Below are positions 49,464 to 61,715 of a stretch of DNA of 64,000 nt, piece by piece. Origin of the DNA: Grammothele lineata (Eukaryota; Basidiomycota; Agaricomycetes; Polyporales; Polyporaceae); the NCBI GenBank assembly GCA_002150815.3, contig NDFF03000149.1:62001-126000 (forward strand), given 5' to 3'. Each line of letters begins with the position of its first letter. Position 1 is the stretch's first letter. The notes beneath the pieces are model-generated. The model was given only the letters and a program-made list of their open reading frames with translations. It was not told where the DNA came from and did not search any database. Made by a program: the position numbers and the translations under genes.

Positions 49464-51278
49464 ATGACCTCTGCTCTGCAGGTGCCGCCGACGGCGCGGG
49501 TGGCCTTGACGAGCGTAGGTTTTGAGGGCGCACCGAGTACTGCGCCACACCAGACTTCATTGCGCGCGTACGACATCGCCACCGGTACTACCGACGCACC
49601 TTTGCCTCCTACCACCACTACCACCCAACCCCGCGATACCTCAGACGCAGTCCCGGCCAACTTCTTCCGGGAAGTATGGCTCAATATCAAGATCACCTTG
49701 GGATATGCGGGAGCAGATAGCGAATCACGGGCGGTACGAAGGGAAGTCGTGAATTATATCGTCTTCCTCGTCAACGCCGCTGCTTCGGTACGTCCTCCCC
49801 CTACCTCTGCGCTTCCCCCACGTCCCCACCGACGAATGCAATGCTTCAGATTATTACTATCTTGATCCTCGCCGGCTTTGCCGCAAAACGCCCCTCCCCG
49901 AACAAGGACGCTCCAGGAACCAGCCAACTCGCCGCGTGCACTACGCTTGCAGCATGGAACTTCTTATGGCTAGGACGACTCCTGGTGATGATCTACGTCA
50001 ATTCATGGATCTTCTTCACGAAGCGGAGGCTGTACGTATACCATTCCAACTTCTGCCACTCGCTAGACCCCGCACATACTCATTGGCAACACAGTCGTAC
50101 CCCCAACACGGGAGAATCTCTTTCGTTGATCCTTGTATGCCCCCTTACGTTGTACTCGCTTCGCATATTGTAAGCACTCGTCCGCCAACCCTATCTCATC
50201 TGTTCGTGGCGTACTGATGCTCTGAGCCTTGCAGAATCTCTCGCATCGACCCGTGGTTCATCGCGATGTGGTCGATCCTGGCGGCGGTCATCATCGCCGC
50301 GCATGGCGAGTGTCGGCACGATGCACATCTCATCAGCGCTACGACGTACACCCTCTTTTCCATAATCATGTGTCATGATATCCTTCCTAACCTCAACGCG
50401 GTACGTCACGCGTCCTACCTTCAATCGCCCTTCAATCGCCTTTTGTAGCTGTTGTACCCTCCTCTGACTATCATCACCCCTCAGATCATACGGAGAAGTG
50501 AGCAACTCATACCAATCACCTCGCGGCTTTCGAGTGAGGACGTCAATCGGTTCCCGCTTGTGCACTACATTCCCCCTCCACCTGGTGAAGAACCCAAGTT
50601 TCCCTCGATACCAGCTACAACTCTTCCTCGCACACAGTACCGCCCCTCCGCACCCACAGCGCACGTCCACCGCGCACCGAACATACCACGGTCTCGCCCC
50701 TGGTTCAGCTTCTTCCATGCGCCAATCAGCCCGGCCCCCGACACTCGCTCGAAGGACATTGACCACGCCGAGCGCGGAACAGGAGGGCAAGACGATGATG
50801 CATGGGAGCGCACGTGGCAGCAAGGGGCGTACCCACTGGTACGCATACCCGCGAACCTAGCGCAATGCAGCATTTGCAGTGAGAACTTCACACCCCCTCG
50901 TCGACTCTCTGAAATTGAGCGTGCGCCGCCGCTCGTCTCTGGGGACGACGGGAAGGATGGTGTGGAGGCATATGAGATGCGAACGCTGTCTGCTACGGGA
51001 GGCGAGGACATCGAGGACTCGCCCGCCGCAGAGACAGCGCAGCACTCTGTGCAGGGTGGGACGGATGAGCCTGAGACGCTTCGTCAGATCAACTGTGGGC
51101 ATGTCTTCCACGTACGTTCATTTGTCTATTCCAACTGATTCTGTCACGACTAACATGCACTTCTCATATCTAGATGAACTGTATCGACGAATGGCTGACT
51201 GAGCGGCGCGGCTGGTGCCCGAATTGCCGGCGAGCCGTGGTCCCTCCGTCTGCGACAGGCACGAGCCAGCGGGGCTGA
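49464..51278 (+). CDS. Four-pass membrane RING-H2 protein, paralogue 1
   Basis: Five exons (49464-49787, 49850-50031, 50235-50400, 50485-51111, 51174-51278) give 467 residues. About four membrane helices lie in the first half: IITILILAGFAAK, NFLWLGRLLVMIYVNSWIFF, WFIAMWSILAAVIIAAHGE and TTYTLFSIIMCHDIL. A Pro-rich cytosolic stretch starting LVHYIPPPPGEEP leads to a RING-H2 finger: CSICSENF, INCGHVFHMNCIDEWL and WCPNCRRAVVPP. It is a probable membrane-bound E3 ubiquitin ligase. The zinc-ligand set (C-x2-C, C-x-H-x2-H-x2-C, C-x2-C) is complete, although the loop between the first two ligand pairs is very long (over 90 residues) and acidic. It is the most diverged of the three paralogues. Confidence 0.82.
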
Positions 51279-51871
51279 ACGTTCGGGAGGGGTGCGTGAG
51301 TGACCCAGTTGTTGTTTTGCTTTGATCTGTTGTCGACTCGTCCTGTTCTGTTGTGTCAATATCCTAAGTCTTGCTATCGTTGTTCAAGATAGCGTGTATC
51401 CTTACGTATATCATACCCCTTCTCGGATAATTAGGTGTATCGCAAGCTTGTAATACACTGCATGGAACCTCTCCCCGCGCCTTCCTTGATATATGATGTT
51501 CGCTGAACGTGACCGCACTGAGACGCGCCATGGTGTCTTGCGTCGTCCCTAGTACTACATACCTCGATCGAAGTTGAGTCGGGGTGTTTCGCCTGCAAAG
51601 CTATGCGCGTTGACACTATCGAGCCCGAATACGTGAAAAAGGTATGCAGGTTCTATCTTGTCTTTATTAATGTAGCCTTTCCACTAGAACGGTGGAAGAA
51701 GTCTCCATTGTCGTTGTCGTAGTACGTACCGCCTCAATGCACTGGCTCACCTGCCCAGTGACTTCGACGCAGCTCGAGCGTGTGATCTCATGCTCGAGCG
51801 AAAAGTTTACTAAAACCCTCCCCCACATATATGCGCGTCGTCTAGCTGTGTGCACCTTGTTGCTGCCCTCC
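51279..51871. repeat. Duplicated intergenic unit, copy 1
   Basis: This 3' flank and promoter region resembles 54445-55046 over most of its length; both contain GGATAATTAGGT, a TCGGGGTGTTTCGCCTGCAA-like segment, GTAGCCTTTCCACTAGAA and an ACATATATG/ACATATGTG element about 45 bp before the ATG. It shows that the tandem duplication included regulatory DNA. Confidence 0.7.
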
Positions 51872-53882
51872 ATGACCTCCGTTCTACAGGTGCCTCCGCC
51901 GGCGCGACGGGGCTCGACGAGGACAGGCTTGGTCGCGCCGACACTGGCAGCGCCACCGACTTCACTCTCCGCGCACGACCGTATTGCCACCGCCGAGACT
52001 TCTTTGCCTCCTGCCACGACCCTCCTTCACACTGACTCGAACGAACACCCCGCGAATTTCTTTGGGCGAACATGGCTGAAGACCAAGACTATACTAGGCT
52101 ACGCTGGAGGTGATAGAGCAGCGCGAAGGGAGCGAAGAGAGCTCGTGCATCATATCGCCTCCGTCGCTGTCGCGATTGGTCTGGTGCGTTGGTCACATTC
52201 TCCCCCTCATCCTAGCTACGTATCCTCAATGCTCACGAGCGCATGCGTTTTTGCAGATCGTTATGATCTCCGTCCTCACCGCTTTCTCTGCGAAGCGTCC
52301 GTCCCCGAGTGTCGGCGCACCAGGGATAAGTCAACTCGACGCGTGTCCGTCTCTGGCAGCGTTGAACGTCCTCTGGTTGGGACGGCTCCTCGTCATGATC
52401 TACATAAACTCATGGATGTTCCACATGTCGCATCGGTGCGTACCTAAGCTGTGGCTCGTTGTGCTCCGCACTCATGCCCAGCACAGCTATCCCATCCCCC
52501 CGGAAGCCGGGATACGTATCATCCAGGCCTCTCCCTCCGCGGTCGCTGCAAATCGAGCCGCGACTCTCCGTCGAACCCAGTCTGATGCGAGTGTGATTCG
52601 AGAAGCGCTTTTATTGCGCCCAATAAGCTCTCTTACGCCCCACTCGCTCCATGTGCTGTACGCAACTGTCCCTCTTCACCACTCCGCCATGGTTCCTTAA
52701 TCTTCTATGCGCTGCAGACTCTACAAGCTTGACCCGTGGTTTATGGCGTTGTGGTATCTCATTGCATGGATCATCATCATCGCACAAAATAAGTGTCGCA
52801 ATGACGCGCGGCTCGTGTCCGACACGACATATATCCTCCTCTTCGTCATCTCAATGCACGTCGCGTATTTAAACATCAGTGCGGTGAGTTGCCCGTCCCC
52901 TTGTCTGGGCCCTGACTTTCCGTTCATTCTCGCCTCGCAACTGTCGTTGTTGACCAACTATCCGTTGAATGGTTTCGTTCTCCAGATGCTCCAGACGAGG
53001 AGGATCGCCGGGGCCCGCTCCACACCGAGCATCCGAAAGCTGTCGCCCGCCGAAGTCGATCGCATCCCACTCGTGCTCTACATACCCCCTCCGCCCGGCG
53101 AAGAACCCACCTCTCCATCGAATGCCCCCGCGATCTCCTCGCTTGCACATACGTCCGCGCCCACAGTGCGCATCCAACGCTCTCCAGAACGCCCCCGTCC
53201 CCACCGCCGGTTCATTTTCCTCCGTGCCCCACCCACCTCTTCCCCCGGTGCCAGCGCGAAGGACGTCGACCGCGCCGAGCGCGGGATGGGACTCGGAGCG
53301 CCAGACAGCGACGCGTGGGAGCGCACCTGGGAGTCGGGCCCCCACCCGTTTGTACGCCTACCCGATAACCAGGCGACGTGCGGGATCTGCGTCATGGAGT
53401 ACGAGCTGCCCCGCCGGGTCGCTGGGGTCGAGGCTTCGCTGGACCTTGGTGTCAGGGACACTGTGGAACAGCCTCAGGACAGGGGAGAAGACAAGCGCAA
53501 GGACGACGGGGGTGAAGAGGTCTTTGAGATGCGAGAGGCCCGCGCGGCGCCCGTGGCCGGAGAGGAAGACGTAGTCGACACGGTTGAAGTGCCGCATGCG
53601 TCAGATGCTAGGATGGTACAGCTCGCCGAGGAGGGTAGCACGGACGCACCCGAGCCTCTGCGACTGTTGAACTGTGGGCACGTGTTCCATGTATGTTTTA
53701 CTTTTCGCTCGGCATTGTCTCCAATGAAAGTTGACATGTCCGTTGTTTTTTTGCAGAAGACGTGCATCGACGTGTGGCTCCAGGAGTCCGGCTGGTGCCC
53801 TATGTGCCGGCAAGCCGTGATTCCCCCTCCACCCGTGACGGGTGCGGGCGAGCGAGGGTGGGGGTTCAAGAGCCGCGCGTGA
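51872..53882 (+). CDS. Four-pass membrane RING-H2 protein, paralogue 2
   Basis: Five exons (51872-52183, 52257-52435, 52718-52883, 52986-53690, 53757-53882) give 495 residues, with the same intron positions as its neighbours. Membrane segments include VLWLGRLLVMIYINSWMF, WFMALWYLIAWIIIIAQ and TTYILLFVISMHVAYL. The Pro-rich motif LVLYIPPPPGEEP is followed by a Ser/Pro region and a RING-H2 finger with CGICVMEY, LNCGHVFHKTCIDVWL and WCPMCRQAV. All eight zinc ligands are present. The loop between ligand pairs is acidic and rich in Glu and Val. It is very similar to the gene at 55047. A ubiquitin ligase role at an internal membrane is inferred from architecture. Confidence 0.85.
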
Positions 53883-54244
53883 GCGACCTCGTCTTTGGCT
53901 CGTTATGGTTTGTTCTCCTGTTCTATGCACTGCTTTCACGATTTGTACGCTGTTATCGTCGCCCAGTGTAGCTATGCCTTCGTCGATGCATGTATTGTTA
54001 CATATAGCGTAATGCCTTGAATAGCCTTTCCGCGTATACTCGTGCGCGAATCTCGTCACTTCAACCCCGCCGATTCCTGCAAATGGTTTCTACATTTCAC
54101 TAGCGCGTACGCATTTGTTCGTTCACCACGATTTACCATCTGATTCAATGCGCATTGACTCTAAATTATAGCAGGGCTGCACAAACCGGCAAGCCTACGT
54201 AAATCGGCCGACCCATTCTAGCTTAGACTCGGGGGCTTGGTACT

Positions 54245-54450
54245 TAGGCAGACAATCTACTGCACGCCTTCCACGTACGTTCATTCCTCTATCTCCTCCG
54301 ATTCTGTCACGACTAACACACACTTCCCGCGCTCAGATAACCTGTATCGACAAGTGGCTGACTGAGTGGCGCGGTTGGTGCCCGATGTAAGTACTGGCGA
54401 GCCGTGGTCCCTCCGTCTGCCAGTGCGACGGACACGACCCAGCGGGGCTG
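54245..54450 (+). pseudogene. 3' terminal relic of a RING gene
   Basis: This copies the last intron and exon of paralogue 1 plus its 3' flank: TTCCACGTACGTTCATT, then ATAACCTGTATCGACAAGTGG and GGCGAGCCGTGGTCCCTCCG. The frame is broken: a few extra bases (around TGTAAGTAC near 54384) interrupt the second zinc-binding pair, and no upstream exons are present. It marks an unequal-crossover or deletion boundary between paralogues 2 and 3. Confidence 0.75.
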
Positions 54451-55046
54451 AATGTTCAGGAGGGGTGCGTGAGCGACCCAGTTGCTGTCTTGCTTTGATC
54501 TGTTGTCGATGTATTCTGTTGTGCTATCAACATCCTACGTCTTGCTATCGTTGTCCAGGATAGCTTTCTCCCTGCATGTATCCTTACGTATCTCATACTC
54601 TTTCCTGGATAATTAGGTAGATCGCAAGCCTGTTGCTCCTTACAGATATACCGCACGATATTTCGACCCGTGCCTTTTTTGAACAATGATGCTCGCCGAA
54701 CGTGACTGCATTCAGACGCGTCATGGCGTCTTGCGTCCGAAGTACTAACCCGATTGAAGTCGGGTCGGGGCGTTTCGCCTGCAAGGCTATGCGGACACTA
54801 TTAAACCCAAATACGCGAAAAAGGCATGCAGGTTTTATCCTGCCTTTATCGATGTAGCCTTTCCACTAGAATAGTGGAAGAAGTCTGCATTGTGGTCGTC
54901 GTACCGCCTGGCAGGTGCACTGGTTTGCCGGCCACTTGGACGCACCTCGAGCCACGAGCGTGCGACCTCAGAGTCATGCTCGAGCTAAAACCCTCCCTCA
55001 CATATGTGCGCGTCATCTGGCTGTGTGCACCTTGTCGCTGCCCTCC
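54451..55046. repeat. Duplicated intergenic unit, copy 2
   Basis: It is homologous to 51279-51871 and ends in the promoter and leader of paralogue 3. The shared segments keep order and strand. A shorter third copy lies at about 57080-57440. Confidence 0.7.
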
Positions 55047-57055
55047 ATGACCTCCGTTCTGCAAGTGCCGCCGCCGGCACGACTGGGCTCGTCGAGGGCC
55101 GTGGCAGCGCCACCGATTTCACTCCCCGCGCACGACCGTATCGCCACTGCCGATGCTCCTTTGCCTCCTGCCACAACGACCTTCCCCCACACTGATTCGA
55201 GCGCACACCCCGCGAGTTTCTTTGGGCGAACATGGCTGAAGACCAAGACCATCCTTGGGTATGCCGGAGCTGATAGAGCAGCGCGAAGGGAGCGAAGGGA
55301 GCTCGTGCATCATACTGCCTCCGTCGCTGTCGCGACTGGTCTGGTGCGTCGGTCATACTGCCCCCCCTCCTCACCCTAGTGTGCGTCCTCATACCAACAT
55401 GTATCGTCGCAGATTATCATGATCTCCGTCCTCTCCGCCTTCGCTGTGAAGCGTCCCTCCCCGAACGTCGGTGCCCCAGGGACAAGTCAGCTCGCCGCGT
55501 GTGCAACCCTAGCAGCGTGGAACTTCCTCTGGCTGGGGCGGCTCCTCGTCATGATCTACATAAGCTCGTGGATATTCTACACGTTGCACCGGTGAGTAGT
55601 TGGATTTTATTCCGTCGCGTTCCGTCTTTATGGCAAGGACAGCCGCCCCACTCCCCAGGAAGCCGGGATGCGCGCCCTGCAGGCATCTCCCCTCGTGGCC
55701 GCCAGGGCGAATCCAGCCGCGACTCTCATCGGTGCCCAACCTGATGCGACGGCGAATCGAGGATTGCTTTTGTCGGCCCCAATATGCCCTCTTACGCCCC
55801 ATTCACTCCGTGTGCTGTACGTCGTTGCCCCTCTACTCCAATTCGCCTGTTATGGTTTCTTAACGCCCCATGTGCTGCCGCAGAATCTACAAGCTCGACC
55901 CGTGGTTTGTAACGCTGTGGTATCTCGTCGCGTGGATCATCATTATCGCCCACAATGAATGTCGCAACGACGCACGGCTCGTGTCTGACACGACGTATAT
56001 CCTGCTCTTCGTCATTTCAGTGCACGTCACGTATCTAAACATCAGCGCGGTGAGTTGCCCGTCTTTCTGCTCGTCCCTTGACTTACCGCCCCTTCTCGCA
56101 CTTCAACTTCTGTGATCGGATAATCATTTGTTGACCGGCATCATTCTCCAGATGCTCCGGACGAGGAGGGTCGCCAGCGCGCGCTCCGTACCGAGCGTCC
56201 GGAAGCTTTCACTCGCCGAAGTCGACCGCATCCCACTCGTTCTCTACATACCTCCTCCGCCCGACGAGGAACCCACCTCTCCATCGAGTCCCACCCCTAT
56301 TTCACCACCTGCCCGCACGTCCGCTCCTACCGCGCGCATACAACGCCCCGCAGACCGTCCTCGGCCCCGACGCCGGTTCATCTTCTTCCGTGCACCACTG
56401 GCTGCCTCCCCCCGCGCGAAGGCGAAGGACGTCGACCGCGCCGAGCGCGGGGTGGAACCCGGAACGCAAGACAGCGACGCGTGGGAGCGCACGTGGGAGT
56501 CGGGCCCACACCCGTTTGTGCGTCTGCCCGATAACCAGGCGACGTGCGGGATCTGCTTCATGGAGTACGAGGCACCCCGCCGGGTTGCTGGGACTGAGCC
56601 TTCGCCGAACCTCGGTCTCGAGGGAAGTCTGGCGCAGTCTCAGGGTGAGGGAGAAGAAGACCGCAAGGACGACGAAGGCGGAGAGGTCTTGGAGATGCGA
56701 GAGGTCCGCGCGGTGCCTATGGCCGGAGAGGCTGACACGGTCGAGACAGTCGAGGTTCCGCAGGCTTCCGATGCTAGGACGGTCCAGCTCGCGGAGGAGG
56801 GTAGCGCGGACGCTCCCCAGCCTCTGCGCCTACTGAGTTGTGGGCACGTGTTCCATGTATGCGTTCGCTTTTCCCTCAGCCTAGTCTGTTCGCTGTTCGC
56901 TGACGCGTCCGCTCTCTTTGCAGAAACCATGCATCGACAGGTGGCTCACGGAGAAGCACGGCTGGTGCCCGATGTGCCGCCGGGCTGTGATCCCTCCTCC
57001 GCCTGCGCGGACGGGCGCAGGCGGGCGAGGGTGGAGGTTCTGGAGGGGCACGTGA
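55047..57055 (+). CDS. Four-pass membrane RING-H2 protein, paralogue 3
   Basis: Five exons (55047-55343, 55413-55591, 55884-56049, 56152-56856, 56924-57055) give 492 residues and match paralogue 2 exon for exon; exons 3 and 4 are identical in length. Membrane segments include NFLWLGRLLVMIYISSWIFY, WFVTLWYLVAWIIIIAH and TTYILLFVISVHVTYL. The RING-H2 finger shows CGICFMEY, LSCGHVFHKPCIDRWL and WCPMCRRAV. The acidic loop has diverged more than the membrane part. The start was chosen at the ATG whose context (CCCTCCATGACCTC) is shared by all three genes. It is probably an E3 ligase; the substrates are unknown. Confidence 0.85.
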
Positions 57056-57834
57056 GTGGCCTCAGTCGTTGTCTTGCTTTGATCTGCTGTCGATGTATTC
57101 TGTGCCGTGCTGTCAACACCCTAAGTCTTGCTATTAGCGTTCAGGATGCCTTCCCTCCCGTGTGTATCCTTAGGTACTACTTATGTCACACCCTCTTGGA
57201 TAATTAGGTGTATCACAAGCTTGTTGCTCTTTGAGATACACCGCACGATATCTTGACTGGCCTGCTTCGAATGGTGGTGCTCACTAAACGTTAACGTGAG
57301 CCAATGAGATGCGTCGTAGCGTCTTGCGTCCAAGGCTACCCCAATCGAAGTCAGGTCGGGCACGTCTCAATTGCAAGGCAATGTTGGCACTTTTGAGCCC
57401 GAATACGCAGAAAAGGCATACAAGTTTAATTCTGCCTTTACAAGTCCTCATCAGCAAGAAACCCTCAACGTAGGACTCTCCACACGGAAAAGAGATCTCT
57501 GAGCTCGACTGGAAAGACGTGTCTTCCAGGCGGGTACGGACGAAGGCGCCGCCGATTATCATAGACGAGGCACAGATGGAGAGCGCCTCTTAGTATCGTC
57601 ATGATGAACCACTGTCCAACACACCAAAGCTATCGGGCTGAGTTCATCTGAACTGCTTGCCAGGCTGCCACTCAGTACTCAGTGCTCTGGCCAGCACGTT
57701 CCTATACTCAGGCGGCTGATTGTGTTTGTTGGATCCTATTCAAGTGGAATGGCGTCCAGCGCGAGGAGGCCAGGGCGCGGCATTACTAAGCAGGCCCCGA
57801 ACCTGTCCTCCTTCCTGTCTTCATCACCCTGGCT
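57056..57834. other. Spacer with truncated third copy of the duplicated unit
   Basis: From about 57080 to 57440 the sequence follows the 3' flank and promoter of the RING genes (GGATAATTAGGTGTATCACAA; GAGCCCGAATACGC), then diverges where a further RING gene would be expected. After that comes the promoter of the deaminase gene. This suggests the array was once longer. Confidence 0.6.
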
Positions 57835-59934
57835 ATGTCCTCCCCGTCACAGCCAAGCTCTCTGTCCCTCACCCGAATCCTCTCTATCCTTCTCACCAAT
57901 TATCCTCTTGGTGACTCCTCTCATGATCATGCAGCCACCCACAAGCATAAGCGCAATGTCGCCCTTTTCAACCATTTATGCGTCATGCTCACCACCGGCT
58001 GTCCCAAAACGGAGGCCGTCGCAATAACCGGTTTCTCTGGCCCCGAGGAGACACACCTCACCATCGCGGTGTCCTCCAGCTCGTTCTCACCCTTGTTGGA
58101 GCAAGAATTCTCCATCGATCAACTCACACCTCGAAAGGCCCTCACCGTAGATGAGGTTAAGAATCCGATAATGTACGCTTGCCCTCGCTACGTCTGCGTT
58201 TGTTCACTAATACTTCCCAGTCCACCGAGGGCAGGATTTCGGGTAAGCGATCAAATCCCGGCACTCTTGGATGCTTTGAGCTTGGCGTCGACTCCCTCAC
58301 CGACCGGTCCTCAAGGGAGTTGGCTGATCAAGGTGAATGAGTTGATCACTTGGCTTACCTTTCGATGCTCGACCAAAATTGGCAACCGCTTCCGGACGGC
58401 CGCGAAAGAGTGGTCCACGGAACCCTGGGACCTGATGACGCAATGGAGGCCCCAGGAATGGGAAACTTTCCCAACGGCCAAAATCTCCCTCACCTCGGGC
58501 GACCGCAAATATCTCTACGACGCTACCTCTCAGCGTAGCTCGATTTTTCTCGAAGATCCCGTACCCTTTGACAAGAGCACCGTTACGGAGTGGATCCACT
58601 GTATTGGAAAACTCTTGAAACATGCAAGAGGGCTTGCGCTTGCCAGCAGATGGACACGGATAATGCTCGTGGGCCTTTCCAATGACCTGAAGGCGCTTCA
58701 CGTTGTCTTGGAGCGTCAAGAAATCCAAGACGTCTTCCTCAAATCGTCGTTAACTTCTTCCTTTATCCCGAAGTTACCTGAAGGTGTGTCCACCGCTCTG
58801 AATTTTCTGATGGTGTACGCTCATAGCAGTGACTCACGATTGCATAGAGCGAGCGCCGACTAGTGGCGATCGGGGCAGCAAGGATCAGCCGGGTGAGACA
58901 GAGCGCGAGGAAGACTACGTGCAAGAAGACGATGATCTCGAAGGCGACCATGATGAGGACTTTTGTGAGCGCTTTTTTGCATCGTCACTTCCACGTCTCT
59001 ATCTGACGATCATCATCTAATTAGCCGACCACAAGCTACCGGATGAGACCAATGGAGAGCACGTCCTTCGGTATCTGCGCACGCTCGTCGCCTGGCACAC
59101 TGCCGGGGAAGCAGTCGTGCCACTACTGCGTAAGCTCAAGCAGCCCCTTGAAGTGTACGTCGTCCAGCTGTCAGACCACTCGAAGGAGGCCGTGAAAGAC
59201 GCGACCCACCACTTGACCGATGTGATCGATTGGGTGAAAGCTCAAGTGAGCGACTCGGAGGAGCAAGAAAATATCGAACAATGGATGAGGGCGCGTGCCT
59301 CCGAAGCGTTGAGTGGACCTAGTAAGCCTCGGAAGCCGCGAGTGCACGCCGAAGCGGGTCTGATGGCTTTGTCATCGTACGTCAAGCAGACGAGCCAGGG
59401 TAGTATTTCGTATGTTCCACGAGGGCTACTACCAGCGTTCGACGACGTGCGTACTTTCGTCCCCATGAATGTATCTTGACTTGGCTTACTCGACATTTGT
59501 AGGAGGGCGGGCCAGCGATCGGAGTTAGCAAGAAATGCTGCTATATGTGTTTCTTGCTGTGGACTTCCCTCTACGGTGGTGCGTGTCACTACATACCTCT
59601 GAGCTTAGCATGATCTCGGAGTGAACTGGGCTTTTGCTTTCGCCATTTCAACCCAGATGATGATGCTACACGTGCGTGGGTGCCTAAGACCCACGGTCAT
59701 ATGGTACCCTGGGACCCACCCTCGTTTGGCATCTCCGATGAGGTCATGGCCAAACTCGCAGCGAGACTCAAGCAGGAGGTGATCCGTTTAGGTTCACGCC
59801 CGAGGAAGGCAACAGCGTATAGCGAAAGTCAACAGTCATCACCGCAGTCTCAGACGGATTTGCTCCCTCCCGATACTTCCGAACGTGGCGACTATGAAGG
59901 CACATTCCTGGAAATTTTTGATGAGGCGGCCTGA
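57835..59934 (+). CDS. OTT_1508-like deaminase domain protein
   Basis: Six exons (57835-58172, 58221-58783, 58848-58964, 59025-59446, 59503-59578, 59657-59934), all in phase, give 597 residues. The N-terminal 380 residues are unrecognised; a short acidic segment EREEDYVQEDDDLEGDHDED follows. The C-terminal part carries a zinc-deaminase signature: RVHAEAGLMALSSYV (H-A-E) and, about 35 residues later, IGVSKKCCYMCFLLW (C-x2-C). This order and the IG-S-K-x-x-C context match the OTT_1508-like branch of the cytidine-deaminase superfamily, which is expanded in fungi and has unknown substrate. The catalytic His, Glu and both Cys are present. The assignment is from motifs only. Confidence 0.75.
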
Positions 59935-60943
59935 ATCGCAGCGAGCAGAAGTGGATTTATATGACGGTGGTGGCATGATGCGGGAAGGCATGGCCACGAG
60001 AGAGGGAGGCGAAAGACAACCAGAGTGTGAAACATGTTGTTGTGAGGGAAGGGCAGATGGACGAGGCCCGAACGGAGCGGGCGACGCACTAGCGGCGCGG
60101 GATAGAGGGAGCGGGATAGGATGCGAGAGATGGAGATGCTGGGAGGCGCCGAGGCCAAATGGGGACCATCTGCGTAAATATGTGTTGACCGATGTAGCAT
60201 TTCCACTGGGGTAGAAGCGAGTTGGAACAGTGCCGTGTAATCCTGATGTAACGACGACCGCTGAACACGCCGTACATCTTAATCCCGCCATTGGTAACCT
60301 CGTCGTTCGCACTCTCGACAGCGTTGAGTTCATGTCGATCTCACCCGCCTTACGTCGCTTCCACTGTCTCCCCAGACATGTTGACTCTTCCAGGGCACCC
60401 TTATCGCCTACGTCTCCTATAGTAAGAAGCCCATGGTAGACGCGTCGGAGACCAGCGCAGTTTGCGCCGAACTCCTCCCTTTCATATATCTCACTGAGGA
60501 CCCTCCCCCTTGGATGTCTCCAGGGGATCATCACCGCCGGACGCAAGGACAGCATCTCAGGCTGAAATAACCATACAGTGCCAGTGCGCCCGCCGTCCTT
60601 CCGTCCGGAGCTCATGGACGACCACCGCTACACTGTGTACGCGCTCGCCTAGACCGATGATTTTGAAGATATCGCGCGGGCGGCCGAGCGTAGAAAACTT
60701 AACCTATCCTCAACCCACTTTGTTCCGTCGATACGCGTACATCTCCTACTAATGATTTCTTCTCCGGTGAAACGTACTTGGAAGATACTGGCTTCATTCT
60801 GTATGCATTACATGAGGAATTCGTCGTAGATAGCTAGGCGGAGTCCCTATCATCAGGCATAATTACAGTCCGAAATGTGTTGCAAGAACGTCGTGGGATA
60901 TGGTACTTATGAAACTCTGCGTAATGTGCGTACTCGCTCGCTG
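59935..60943. other. Spacer between convergent genes
   Basis: About 1 kb. A 258-codon minus-strand frame (59839-60615) overlaps the deaminase gene end but shows no family resemblance and I do not support it. Nothing else is recognised. Confidence 0.4.
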
Positions 60944-61715
60944 TCAATGCTCGAGGACAATCTCCAGTTTCGGGAAGTAGGCGTAGACAAGCTCGCCTCT
61001 ATAGTCGACAACCCTGCGGTGCAGGGAAACGATCCGAATAGTGTCCAGCCTGGGATTGATCTTCCAGCAGGTCCATCGCTTGTCCTCATCATGGCCAGTA
61101 ATCCACTGGTCTAGGTTCCTCTCTTTCTAAGATCGGCGACACTTGTCAGCAACGTAAACGGAAAGAGGAAGAGGCACTTACCAGCGAATCGAACCATATA
61201 AACAGGTTCCAGACTATGAATGCAAGGAATTGCCCAAGCTCAGGAGCTACTGCGGGCAGAGTCAACGAACGGTAGGACGGGGGAAGGGTCCTAACCTGAT
61301 TCAGAAAGAGGTGTGTGAGTTGACGGATCTCTTGAAACAGTGCAACACTCACATAAGGGCAGTCGAAACCAGAGCGGACCAAAGCAGGTCCAAGATCCAA
61401 CCTGATGCCAGTGTTTCCACCAATAGTTCTCTCGATCGCCGTTTGGACATTCATGTCTAACGCTGCCTGCAAGGCCTCTTGGCCAGTCATGCCATGTAAT
61501 ACAGCGTAGCCACGCTTGCATGCGTTGTAGCAGCCAACAAGCTTTGACATCGGGAGGCCGTCTTCGAGACCCGGAACACTCCCTTTCAGACGGCACTCCC
61601 ATGCGTCGGCGTTGGAAGGAACGTCAGTGGTGATGACGAGTGAGACTATAACACGAAGTAAGAGAATGATTGGTGAGGGGATTGATTGAAGCCACATACA
61701 AGGGTTAGTCGGCAT
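60944..61715 (-). CDS. Unrecognised small protein
   Basis: Four exons (61700-61715, 61353-61645, 61182-61295, 60944-61105) sum to 585 nt, giving 194 residues. Consistent phase over three introns with GTATGT, GTGAGT and GTAAGT donors is the main support. Notable segments are VPGLEDGLPMSKLVGCYNAC, MTGQEALQAALDMNVQTAIE, FLAFIVWNLFIWFDSL (hydrophobic) and a final WITGHDEDKRWTCWKINPRL. I do not recognise a family. It could be a basidiomycete-specific protein, or the 3' part of a larger gene. The last acceptor is uncertain. Confidence 0.5.

Noticed and set aside
59839..60615. 258-codon minus-strand open frame
   Set aside because: It overlaps the end of the deaminase gene, has low-complexity composition and no splice or domain support.
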